Of a stretch of DNA of 22,092 nucleotides, positions 15,724-22,092 are shown one piece after another. The stretch is from UBA11540 sp045531755 (lineage in GTDB: Bacteria; Bacillota; Clostridia; Oscillospirales; Ruminococcaceae), in NCBI GenBank assembly GCA_045531755.1, contig JAZSEP010000063.1, positions 1-22,092 on the forward strand, given 5' to 3'. The stretch's first letter is position 1. Each line of letters begins with the position of its first letter. Position numbers and translations under genes: made by a program. The notes beneath the pieces were generated by a model, which had not been told where the DNA came from, searched no databases, and saw only the letters and a program-made list of their open reading frames with translations.

Positions 15724-15758
15724 TACAATATTGTACTACAAAACCACCTCAAAAACAA
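15724..15758 (-). promoter_or_regulatory. Promoter of the SDR gene with a 12-bp palindrome over the -10
   Basis: On the minus strand a TTGTTT -35 (15758-15753), a 17-base spacer and a TACAAT -10 (15735-15730). The perfect palindrome TACAATATTGTA (15724-15735) covers the -10 and could be a repressor site; a regulator gene is not adjacent. Confidence 0.55.
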
Positions 15759-15759
15759 T

Positions 15760-15874
15760 GTTAACGACCACCCAAAAATCCCCCTAAAACCGCGCAAAAT
15801 ACAGCAAAATACACAGAATTTTCACAGCCCGCCCACGACAACCGCACAACCCAAATCACCACACCGCCCAAAGA
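15760..15874. other. Non-coding C/A-rich stretch
   Basis: Between the SDR promoter and the lipoprotein terminator the plus strand is almost entirely C and A, with very few G, and has no convincing gene or hairpin. It lies upstream of one minus-strand gene and beyond the terminator of the other. Confidence 0.5.
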
Positions 15875-15903
15875 AAAAAGCGAGGCTTTGCGCCTCGCTT
15901 TTT
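15875..15903 (-). terminator. Terminator of the lipoprotein gene
   Basis: A 12-bp perfect stem (15875-15886 with 15892-15903) and a five-base loop, followed on the minus strand by a T run. It begins two bases after the lipoprotein stop codon. Confidence 0.88.
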
Positions 15904-15904
15904 G

Positions 15905-16330
15905 TCATTCGGAATACGGTGTATACTCGTTGCCGTTGTTTGTGAGATTTCCTTTTTTATACTCGTAGACGGTGCTCGAGCTTGTGTCGCCGTTGAGATA
16001 GAGATACAGCCTTGAGTCCTTTACCTCATAGGTGCCGTTGTCATAGCGGTCAAACAGCTCATTGATAGCAATCAACTGCTTGTAAGTGCCGTCCTCATAC
16101 AGCCAGAATCTCGTATAGATTTTGTCGCCGTCGTCTGTGTGATAGGTGCACTGCCAAGCCGTGCCGACAACATTCTCACTTGTAAGCTTACTGCCTTCGA
16201 TTTGTGTGTCCTCCTCGCTGACGTAACCGCCGTCCGCTTTGCCATCGTTGTCGGCAGTGTTGCCGCAAGCACAAAAGCCGACAGTCAAAAAGACAACCAA
16301 CAGAAGACAGATAATATTTCTGATTTTCAT
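15905..16330 (-). CDS. Small putative lipoprotein
   Basis: A 141-residue protein with a lipoprotein signal peptide: basic start (MKIRN), hydrophobic stretch, and the lipobox FCAC with the lipidated Cys at 22, so it should be anchored to the outer face of the membrane. An acidic linker (24-45) is followed by a small beta-rich domain (VVGTAWQCTYHTDDGDKIYTRFWLYEDGTYKQL, NGTYEVKDSRLYLYLNGD, VYEYKKGNLT). That pattern recalls lipocalin-like or DUF-type domains seen in Clostridial lipoproteins. No specific family is recognised and no function is assigned. The start at ATG 16330 has GGTGAGG upstream. It is divergent from the beta-galactosidase gene. Confidence 0.8.
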   Translation of the reverse strand: MKIRNIICLLLVVFLTVGFCACGNTADNDGKADGGYVSEEDTQIEGSKLTSENVVGTAWQCTYHTDDGDKIYTRFWLYEDGTYKQLIAINELFDRYDNGTYEVKDSRLYLYLNGDTSSSTVYEYKKGNLTNNGNEYTPYSE

Positions 16331-16358
16331 CTCAAGTCCTCACCTTCAATTTTTCACC

Positions 16359-16387
16359 ATTATACCACATAAACCCAAAAAAGTAAA
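16359..16387 (-). promoter_or_regulatory. Sigma-A promoter of the lipoprotein gene
   Basis: On the minus strand a TTTACT -35 (16387-16382), a 17-base spacer and a perfect TATAAT -10 (16364-16359), about 28 bases from the start codon. Confidence 0.7.
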
Positions 16388-16399
16388 TTCGCGGTAGGG

Positions 16400-16450
16400 T
16401 TCTCGTTGCTTTTAATTTTCGATTAGGGTATAATGGACAGAGAACGAGAA
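16400..16450 (+). promoter_or_regulatory. Promoter of the GH2 gene flanked by an inverted repeat
   Basis: A TTGCTT -35 at 16406-16411, a 17-base spacer and a perfect TATAAT -10 at 16429-16434. TTCTCGTT at 16400-16407 and AACGAGAA at 16443-16450 form an 8-bp inverted repeat around the promoter, one arm touching the -35 and the other just after the predicted start. This layout would suit a repressor. Confidence 0.6.
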
Positions 16451-16473
16451 AACCTTTCACCAAGGAGGGCACA

Positions 16474-19044
16474 ATGAAAGAAATCGAGAAATTTGACCGT
16501 ATAGGAACCACCCCTCACAGAAGCTATTATATTCCCTTCGCACCAGATGATACGGTAAAAACCATACACGGCATTCTGGACCGCACCTCAAGCTCGAGAT
16601 TTACGTCTTTGGACGGCGTGTGGCAGATTAAACAGCACGACCACGCGGATGATTTTGACGTAAACGAAAAGCTTGATGAATCAATCCCCGTGCCCTCTTG
16701 TGTGCAGATGCACGGCTACGACCAAATTCAGTATATAAACGTGCGATATCCCTTTCCGGTTATGCTGCCGCATCTTCCCTACGAGAACCCCTGCTGGCAC
16801 TACCGCCGTACCTTCGAGCTGAAAAAGCAAAACGGCGAGAGATACTATGTTAACTTCGAGGGCGTTGACAGCGCTTTTTACCTTTATATAAACGGAAAGT
16901 TCAAAGGATATTCGCAGATTTCCCACGCAACCAGCGAGTTTGATATCACCGAGCTTGTAACAGACGGCGAAAACACTATCGACGTGCTCGTTGTCAAATG
17001 GTGCATCTCCTCTTATTTAGAGTGTCAGGACAAATTTCGTTTTTCGGGCATCTTTAGAAACGTCTATATGCTGACCCGTCCCGAAAAGCACGTCAACGAC
17101 TATAAAATCGAAACCGCTTTTTCCGGCTCCGACGGAATTCTCACCTTTATCAACGAGAGCGACGTGGATATCAGGCTTGTGCTTGACGGAAACAGCATCA
17201 CCGCTCCCGCAAGGACAAAAGCTCAGCTGACCGTTTTAAAGGTGAAGCCTTGGACGGCAGAAAGTCCGAACCTCTACACCCTCGAGCTGTATGCAAACGA
17301 TGAGAAAATCATCGAAAGCATCGGCTTCAGAGAGGTTACCATTGACGGCAAGGTGTTCAAAATCAACGGCGAACCCGTAAAGCTCAAGGGTGTAAACCGC
17401 CACGATTTCAACTGCGAAACGGCCGCAACCGTTTCTCTTGAGGACTTGGTAAAGGACGTCCGTCTTATGAAGAAATTAAACGTCAACGCTGTCAGAACCT
17501 CTCACTACCCCAACAGCCCCGAGTTCTATATGCTCTGCGACACCTTCGGTATCTACGTGATGGACGAGGCAGACCTCGAAATGCACGGCGCCTGCAGCCG
17601 TGACGGAGGCTATGACCGCAAGCTTTGGATGGAGTATGCCGAGGACACCTTCTTCGAGCAGGGCATCGCAGACCGTCATATAGCGCTTGTGGAAAGAGAT
17701 AAAAACCGCCCGAGCGTAATCATCTGGTCACTCGGCAACGAAAGCTCGTTTGGCGAAGCCTTTTTCAAGGGCGCGAAATATATTAAAGCGCGCGATAATA
17801 CAAGACCTGTGCATTATGAGGGTATCTTCTGGAATGCCGACCCGAAGTATTTCTATACAGAGCTCGTGGATATGCGCAGCTCAATGTATGCAAGCGTTCA
17901 GGAGATTCAAAAAAGCGTGCTCGATAACCCTGATGAAAACCGTCCGTTCGTTCTCTGCGAATATACTCACGCAATGGGTAACAGCAGTGGAGATATCGCA
18001 GAGTATTGGGATTTGATTTACAAAAATGAGCAACTGATGGGTGCATTCGTCTGGGAATGGGCAGACCACGGAATTAAGACCGAAAAAGGCTTTTTATACG
18101 GCGGAGATTTCAACGAAACCGAGCACGATGGAAACTTCTGCGCCGACGGCCTTTTGACCCCCGACAGAAAGCTGAAATCCGCCGCCCTCGAGATGAAGGC
18201 GGTCTACGGCGGAAAAACCAAATCGGAGATGCGCGACGTCGAGCTTCCGACAACCAACGGCAAAGCATCTGCCATAGATATCGAGGTGAACGAGCACACC
18301 GGCGAGATTACCTCCATCAAAGCAGACGGCAGAGAGGTGCTCTGCACACCGATTCACTTCAATATCACACGCTATGTAGATAACGACCGCGACCTGACTG
18401 CACATTGGCTCGGCAGATGCCGTCTTGACGCCTGCAAACCGCATATCTTTTCCTGCAAAAAGGACGGCAATTGCTATGAGCTCGAGGGTGCGCTTGCGGC
18501 TAACTGCCTGATGCCCGCCGCAGAATTTAAACTAAACTATCAGGTGTCGGGCAACGAGCTGACTGCCACCGTTGAATATAAGCTTGCTGACTACGTCAAT
18601 CGCTTTCCGCGCTTTGGAATTGAGTTCGGCGTGGATAAAGCGTATAAAAGCTTCTCCTACGTGGGCTTTGGACCTACCGAAAGCTACGCGGATAAACACG
18701 TCGCCTGCGAGTACGGCTACTACGAAAGCACGGCAGAGGAAAACTACGACAGAAACTACGTTCGTCCGCAGGAGTCGGGAAGCCACCACGCCTGCAGGTA
18801 TATGGCTGTCAAGGATTTGTTCAGCGTCACCGCAGAAAATCCCTTCTCCTGCTCGGTAAATCCCTATACCACAAAGCAACTGCGTGAAACGCTTCATTCC
18901 TTCGAGCTTGAGGAAAACGATTTCGTAAACGTCTGCATCGACCTTGCAATGCGAGGCGTCGGCTCAAAATCCTGCGGCCCCGACCTGCCGCCCGAATACG
19001 AAATCCCCAAAACCTACAAAAACACCTTCACCTTTAGGTTTTAA
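16474..19044 (+). CDS. GH2 beta-galactosidase (LacZ-type), cytoplasmic
   Basis: An 856-residue glycoside hydrolase family 2 enzyme that should hydrolyse terminal beta-galactosides. The sugar-binding jelly roll is at about 40-200 (PSCVQMHGYDQIQYINVRYPF). An immunoglobulin-like domain covers about 200-275, then the barrel. Barrel landmarks are LKGVNRHDF with H310, acid/base E423 in WSLGNES, and nucleophile E496 in VLCEYTHAMGNSSGD. A C-terminal Bgal_small-type domain is visible in the GFGPTESYADKHVACEYGYY segment. It is shorter than E. coli LacZ (1023 residues). There is no signal peptide, so it acts on imported disaccharides or glycosides. The start at ATG 16474 has AAGGAGG six bases upstream. 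It is a single-gene transcript divergent from the lipoprotein, with no transporter nearby. Other GH2 specificities are possible, but motifs and architecture favour galactosidase. Confidence 0.9.
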   Translation: MKEIEKFDRIGTTPHRSYYIPFAPDDTVKTIHGILDRTSSSRFTSLDGVWQIKQHDHADDFDVNEKLDESIPVPSCVQMHGYDQIQYINVRYPFPVMLPHLPYENPCWHYRRTFELKKQNGERYYVNFEGVDSAFYLYINGKFKGYSQISHATSEFDITELVTDGENTIDVLVVKWCISSYLECQDKFRFSGIFRNVYMLTRPEKHVNDYKIETAFSGSDGILTFINESDVDIRLVLDGNSITAPARTKAQLTVLKVKPWTAESPNLYTLELYANDEKIIESIGFREVTIDGKVFKINGEPVKLKGVNRHDFNCETAATVSLEDLVKDVRLMKKLNVNAVRTSHYPNSPEFYMLCDTFGIYVMDEADLEMHGACSRDGGYDRKLWMEYAEDTFFEQGIADRHIALVERDKNRPSVIIWSLGNESSFGEAFFKGAKYIKARDNTRPVHYEGIFWNADPKYFYTELVDMRSSMYASVQEIQKSVLDNPDENRPFVLCEYTHAMGNSSGDIAEYWDLIYKNEQLMGAFVWEWADHGIKTEKGFLYGGDFNETEHDGNFCADGLLTPDRKLKSAALEMKAVYGGKTKSEMRDVELPTTNGKASAIDIEVNEHTGEITSIKADGREVLCTPIHFNITRYVDNDRDLTAHWLGRCRLDACKPHIFSCKKDGNCYELEGALAANCLMPAAEFKLNYQVSGNELTATVEYKLADYVNRFPRFGIEFGVDKAYKSFSYVGFGPTESYADKHVACEYGYYESTAEENYDRNYVRPQESGSHHACRYMAVKDLFSVTAENPFSCSVNPYTTKQLRETLHSFELEENDFVNVCIDLAMRGVGSKSCGPDLPPEYEIPKTYKNTFTFRF

Positions 19045-19064
19045 AAAGAAGCGCCTGCTACCGA

Positions 19065-19422
19065 AAAAGCAACGGAGTGATTGGCGTGATACTCTTATCG
19101 GAGTATCACCCCAGTTCTATTCGCCTTTGGCGAGTGATATTGCTACGCAGTGATATTCGGCTTACGCCGAGTGGTATTCGCTTCGCGAGTTTTAGAGCGA
19201 ATAGAATATCACTGCCCGAAAGGGCAATATCACTCTTTGCGAAAGCAAAGAATATCACTAAAAAACAGAGAAGAGAGAGTTTCACGGAATTTTGCTTCCG
19301 CATGACTCTCCCTTCTGTTTTATCGCCAGCTTCGCATTTGTTTTACAAATGCATCGGGCTGCGCCCATACCCCTATCTTATTTCTCCGATAAGGACATCA
19401 CCCATTTCACTCCGTTGCTTTT
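19065..19422. mobile_element. Foldback (MITE-like) element with 16-bp terminal inverted repeats
   Basis: AAAAGCAACGGAGTGA at 19065-19080 is repeated in perfect inverse at 19407-19422. Inside lie nested arms: GTGATATT at 19134 and 19150 and GTGGTATT at 19171 face AATATCAC at 19205, 19226 and 19251. Each interval carries its own short hairpin. There is also a 9-bp hairpin at 19086-19109 and an 8-bp one at 19334-19352. Any reading frames here are incidental to the palindromes. It encodes no protein, so mobility would need outside enzymes. No clear target duplication is visible. Confidence 0.65.
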
Positions 19423-19499
19423 GATTTTTAATCCTCGGGTTCTGTTTTTACAAAAGTAAATCCGCAGGATAACCACTCTACTGCAGATTAAACCGCCTG

Positions 19500-19528
19500 T
19501 TGACATTTCAACAAGCTTGTGGTATAAT
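19500..19528 (+). promoter_or_regulatory. Consensus sigma-A promoter of the MarR gene
   Basis: A perfect TTGACA (19500-19505), a 17-base spacer and a perfect TATAAT (19523-19528). The spacer contains the palindrome ACAAGCTTGT (19511-19520), which shares the TCAACAAG half-site with the larger palindrome downstream. Confidence 0.9.
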
Positions 19529-19530
19529 CT

Positions 19531-19556
19531 AAACTTGTTGAGATATCAACAAGTTT
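19531..19556. promoter_or_regulatory. MarR-type operator palindrome
   Basis: AAACTTGTTGA, four bases, TCAACAAGTTT is a perfect inverted repeat with 11-bp arms. It starts two bases beyond the -10 and would cover the transcription start. With the related half-sites in the promoter spacer it forms a two-site operator, which fits tight autorepression by the MarR protein encoded just downstream. Confidence 0.8.
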
Positions 19557-19571
19557 GCTGGAGGTAACAAG

Positions 19572-20024
19572 ATGCAGGAAAGATTTGAAACCTTTACGGT
19601 TCTGATTAACAGAATCAGCCGAAATATCCGAAAAATCAAAAATCAAGAGATGGCGGAATACACCTTGAGAAGTGTTCACGTTTCCTGCCTTTATTATCTC
19701 TACACCAACAAGGGTGCAACGGCAACCGACCTTTGTGAGCGTTGCGAGGAGGACAAGGCGACCATATCCCGCGCCCTCGATTACCTCGAAACAAACGGTT
19801 ATATTATATGCGAGTCCAAGAGCGCAAAGAGATATAAAAGCCCCCTAATCCTCACCGACAAGGGCAACGAAGTCGGAAGAAAGATTGCGGATAAAATCAA
19901 CGGCGTTTTGGACGTAATCAGCACAAAGCTCAGCGAGCAAGAGAGAATTGCGTTCTATCGCAGTCTTTCCATCATCAGCGAAAGTCTGGATACCGTTTCA
20001 AAGAGCGGTCAGAAAAAGGATTGA
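19572..20024 (+). CDS. MarR-family transcriptional regulator
   Basis: A 150-residue winged helix-turn-helix protein of the MarR type. N-terminal helices (1-35) form the dimer interface. The recognition region is at about 49-85 (ATATDLCERCEEDKATISRALDYLETNGYIICESK), the wing ends with SPLILTDKGNEVG, and C-terminal helices follow. MarR proteins usually repress their own promoter and release DNA on binding a small ligand. The start at ATG 19572 has GGAGGTAA upstream. The promoter carries two palindromes sharing TCAACAAG, so autoregulation is likely. The DegV-family gene follows after 101 bases with no terminator, so the pair is probably co-transcribed. That suggests a fatty-acid or membrane-lipid signal, by analogy with FabT-type MarR regulators; this is inference. 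Confidence 0.92.
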   Translation: MQERFETFTVLINRISRNIRKIKNQEMAEYTLRSVHVSCLYYLYTNKGATATDLCERCEEDKATISRALDYLETNGYIICESKSAKRYKSPLILTDKGNEVGRKIADKINGVLDVISTKLSEQERIAFYRSLSIISESLDTVSKSGQKKD

Positions 20025-20125
20025 TATTATGAAAACAGTCTGTTTTGAACCTGCTCCCCACAATTGTACTTAGGTATAACACACCAAAGCTGAAAATGAC
20101 ACTTCAAAGAAACAGGAGATTTTAG

Positions 20126-20968
20126 ATGAGAAAAATCAAAATCGTGTCGGATTCATCCTCCGATTTGCTGGCGCTTGACAGCATAGAGTTTGCGAGCTCG
20201 CCTATGAAAATCATCACCGTCCAAAGAGAGTTTGTCGATGACGATAAGCTCGACGTGGACGAGATGGCAAACTTCTTCAACGGATATAAGGAAAGGTCAA
20301 AAACGTCCTGCCCGAACCCTGCCGATTGGCTGGATGCCTTTGGCGATGCCGACGACGTTATCTGCGTCACGATAACAAGCGCGCTTTCCGGCAGCTATAA
20401 CTCGGCTTGTACGGCAAAGGAGCTCTATGAAGCCGAAAACCAAGGGAAACGGGTCTTCGTCCTCGATACACTCTCCGCAGGCCCCGAAATCACCTTGACG
20501 GTGAGAAAGCTGGAGGAGCTTGTAAAATGCGGTGTGCCGTTTGAAGAGATTTGTGACAGAATTAAGGAGTACGTCAGACACACGGGACTTGTTTTCATCC
20601 TCAAATCCCTGAAAAACTTCGCGGCTAACGGCAGAGTATCACCGCTCGTGGCAAAGCTCGTTGGATTTGCAGGAATCTGTGTTGTCGGAAAAGCAAGCGA
20701 GGAAGGAACGCTGGAGCCAACACATAAATGCCGCGGTGAGAATAAAGCTCTCGAAACACTCGTAAACGACCTCAAGGAGCTCGGCTTGCGAAACGGAAAG
20801 GTGAGCATCGGACATTGCCAGAACGAAACTGCAGCAAACACCCTCAAAAAGATGATAGAATCAAAGTTTGAAAAGGTCCAGATAGAGATACACAAGCTCA
20901 GAGGCCTCTGTAGCTTCTATGCGGAAAAAGGCGGGTTGTTAGTCGGCTTTGAAAAAACTAAAGAATAA
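20126..20968 (+). CDS. DegV-family (FakB-like) fatty-acid-binding protein
   Basis: A 280-residue DegV protein. Landmarks are KIVSDSSSDL at 5-14, the ligand-loop motif KTSCPNP at 59-65, the ITSALSGSYNSA motif at 83-94, DTLSAGPE at 114-121 and a FAANGRVS loop at 165-172. Proteins of this family that have been characterised (FakB) hold a fatty acid so that the FakA kinase can phosphorylate its carboxyl group for membrane lipid synthesis. The N-terminal domain coordinates the carboxylate; the C-terminal part closes over the chain. No fakA is in the window. The start at ATG 20126 has CAGGAG upstream. It lies downstream of the MarR gene in the same transcript. Its stop codon lies inside the first copy of the hairpin repeat that follows. 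Confidence 0.92.
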   Translation: MRKIKIVSDSSSDLLALDSIEFASSPMKIITVQREFVDDDKLDVDEMANFFNGYKERSKTSCPNPADWLDAFGDADDVICVTITSALSGSYNSACTAKELYEAENQGKRVFVLDTLSAGPEITLTVRKLEELVKCGVPFEEICDRIKEYVRHTGLVFILKSLKNFAANGRVSPLVAKLVGFAGICVVGKASEEGTLEPTHKCRGENKALETLVNDLKELGLRNGKVSIGHCQNETAANTLKKMIESKFEKVQIEIHKLRGLCSFYAEKGGLLVGFEKTKE

Positions 20969-21095
20969 GAACCTCACCCACCAACGCATTGAAAATGCGG
21001 GTGGGTCCCGAGACCCTTGTTGTTTCACAATAAGAACCTCACCCACCAGCGCATTGAAAATGCGGGTGGGTCCCGAGTGGTAGAAATGTTGTTTC
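20964..21095. repeat. Two copies of a 49-bp hairpin repeat, 65 bp apart
   Basis: Copies at 20964-21012 and 21029-21077 differ at one base. Each folds into a stem of ACCCACC with GGTGGGT, a two-base bulge, then CGCATT with AATGCG and a GAA loop. A shared TGTTGTTTCAC follows each copy. There is no T tail, so these are not ordinary terminators. The first copy contains the DegV stop codon. Confidence 0.85.
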
Positions 21096-21104
21096 ACAAT
21101 AACG

Positions 21105-21138
21105 AAGGGCGATGACTTTTGTCATCGCCCTTTGCTTT
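21105..21138. terminator. Terminator between DegV and HAD genes
   Basis: A 12-bp perfect stem (21105-21116 with 21121-21132) and a TTTT loop, followed by TGCTTTTTA. It ends the MarR-DegV transcript and lies just past the end of the convergent HAD gene. Confidence 0.88.
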
Positions 21139-21141
21139 TTA

Positions 21142-21930
21142 TCAGCAAATGTCTTCATAAAACTCTTTTATGTTCTTGTACACAAAGTCAGGCTTAACGT
21201 CGCTTTTTTCCAGATCTGCCATCGTTCCTTCTCCGGAAAGAACAAAAACGCTGGTCACCCCCGCATTAACTCCGCAGGCAATATCGGTGTAAAGACGGTC
21301 GCCGATAAGAGCGGTTTCCTCTTTTGTAAATCCTGTCTTCTCCATCGCCAAAAGTGCCATGGTCGGTTCGGGCTTTCCAATGAATATAGGACGTTTTTTT
21401 GTGGCGTTATATATCATTTCGCTAACCGAACCGCAATCGGGCACAAAGCCATACCAAGTGGGGCAGACCCAGTCGGGATTTGTTGCTATATAGTCTATAT
21501 CTTTATTTAGCAAGATGCAGGCATCCTCCAACTTTTTAAAGGTGAGCTCTGTATCAAAACCCATGCAAAGACAGTCAACGCCGTCTTCCAATCGGTCGGT
21601 TATGGGCAGATTTGCACAGCGCAGCTGTTCCTTAAAGGAGGCAGTACCAAGGGCGTATATTTTGTTGTATGTCTTCTTCTTGAGATAAAGGATTGTCGCA
21701 TCGGTGGACGTTAAAAAATCGTCCGCCGTCGAAGCGATGCCCAATCCTGCTAATTTTTCGATGTATTTATCAACACTTTTTGAAGAGTTGTTTGTTAGGA
21801 AAATGTATCTGCCGCCGATACTTTTGACGTGCTCCAAAAAATCTGTAACACCGTCAAATAAATTGCTGTCCAGATATATCGTTCCGTCCATATCAAGCAG
21901 GAACAATCTTATTTTTTTTAAATCTTTCAT
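21142..21930 (-). CDS. HAD-IIA family phosphatase (NagD/pNPPase-like)
   Basis: A 262-residue HAD hydrolase of subfamily IIA. Motif I is LLDMDGTIY with nucleophile D13 and D15, motif II is TNNSS (46-50), motif III is K186 in GKPEP, and motif IV is IGDRLYTDI with D211 and D216. A C2-type cap lies between motifs II and III. Family members dephosphorylate small sugar phosphates or nucleotides, often as metabolite-repair or housekeeping enzymes; NagD acts on UMP. The start at ATG 21930 has AGGAG upstream. It is a single gene with a long leader of about 105 bases. The natural substrate cannot be read from sequence. Confidence 0.92.
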   Translation of the reverse strand: MKDLKKIRLFLLDMDGTIYLDSNLFDGVTDFLEHVKSIGGRYIFLTNNSSKSVDKYIEKLAGLGIASTADDFLTSTDATILYLKKKTYNKIYALGTASFKEQLRCANLPITDRLEDGVDCLCMGFDTELTFKKLEDACILLNKDIDYIATNPDWVCPTWYGFVPDCGSVSEMIYNATKKRPIFIGKPEPTMALLAMEKTGFTKEETALIGDRLYTDIACGVNAGVTSVFVLSGEGTMADLEKSDVKPDFVYKNIKEFYEDIC

Positions 21931-21939
21931 TATGTACTC

Positions 21940-22032
21940 CTATGGCGAATTATAAAAATAGGGTGCGTAGGTTCTGCCGTGTCCAATAAGTAATAACTTT
22001 TTCAAAAGATTCATAAATTGACACGTCTTCAT
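21940..22032 (-). CDS. Possible 30-codon leader ORF upstream of the HAD gene
   Basis: An ATG at 22032 opens 30 codons with a hydrophobic core (NLLKKLLLIG) and the end RTYAPYFYNSP. The stop TAG at 21940-21942 forms the first bases of the HAD ribosome binding site. No good ribosome binding site precedes it, and it would start only about six bases into the predicted transcript. It could be chance. Confidence 0.2.
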   Translation of the reverse strand: MKTCQFMNLLKKLLLIGHGRTYAPYFYNSP

Positions 22033-22044
22033 AGCTTTTAGTTT

Positions 22045-22073
22045 ATTATATCATCTTTAATTTCAAAAGTAAA
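22045..22073 (-). promoter_or_regulatory. Sigma-A promoter of the HAD gene
   Basis: On the minus strand a TTTACT -35 (22073-22068), a 17-base spacer and a perfect TATAAT -10 (22050-22045). The predicted leader of about 105 bases contains CGTGTC and GACACG arms that could pair. Confidence 0.6.
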
Positions 22074-22092
22074 TTCACAGTATAAATCCCCT

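Noticed and set aside
15439..15945. A 168-codon plus-strand frame over the SDR start and the C/A-rich spacer
   Set aside because: It runs antisense to the SDR gene and through its promoter, and its C-terminal part is low-complexity.
18944..19424. Small frames across the foldback element
   Set aside because: They arise from palindromic repeats, overlap each other on both strands and have no ribosome binding site.
20964..21095. Riboswitch or T-box
   Set aside because: The hairpins lie after a gene rather than before one, are duplicated, and show no known aptamer or specifier features.

Overview
The window looks like a chromosomal segment of an anaerobic gut- or rumen-type Clostridia bacterium (Oscillospirales-like is my inference). 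The pointers are strong AGGAGG-type ribosome binding sites, consensus sigma-A promoters, cohesin and dockerin modules, BspA-type leucine-rich repeats, and palindromic GTGATATT repeats of a kind I associate from memory with uncultured gut Firmicutes. I see no rRNA, tRNA, CRISPR array, transposase or phage gene.

Left part (1-7190). A secreted carbohydrate-binding protein of the Cthe_2159 type, cut by the window edge, lies downstream of an AraC-family regulator. Divergent from the regulator is a tight five-gene operon (2115-7190): an enolase-superfamily acid-sugar dehydratase, an RraA-like aldolase, a cytoplasmic GH10 xylanase-like hydrolase, an SDR dehydrogenase and a UlaG-like metallo-beta-lactamase-fold lactonase. 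Together these could release a sugar from an imported oligosaccharide, oxidise it to a lactone, open and dehydrate it, and cleave the keto-deoxy acid. That is a non-phosphorylative pathway; the substrate is unknown. A strong terminator closes the operon.

Middle (7257-14866). There is a TraX-like membrane protein, then a LysR regulator divergent from an orphan F420-0:glutamate-ligase-like gene. Next comes a small accessory module: an XRE-type regulator divergent from two surface-protein genes. The first (BspA-like repeats, Cys/His repeats, C-terminal dockerin) and the second (N-terminal cohesin, related Cys/His repeats, C-terminal membrane anchor) are 23 bases apart. They look like a locally encoded dockerin-cohesin pair that displays the first protein on the cell surface.

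Right part (14869-22092). An SDR oxidoreductase, a small lipoprotein and a LacZ-type GH2 beta-galactosidase are followed by a 358-bp foldback element with 16-bp terminal inverted repeats and nested hairpins. A MarR regulator with two operator-like palindromes in its own promoter region precedes a DegV (FakB-like) gene, then a twice-repeated hairpin unit, and finally a NagD-like HAD phosphatase. Most convergent or terminal gene ends carry perfect-stem terminators, three of which share the core AGCGAGG.
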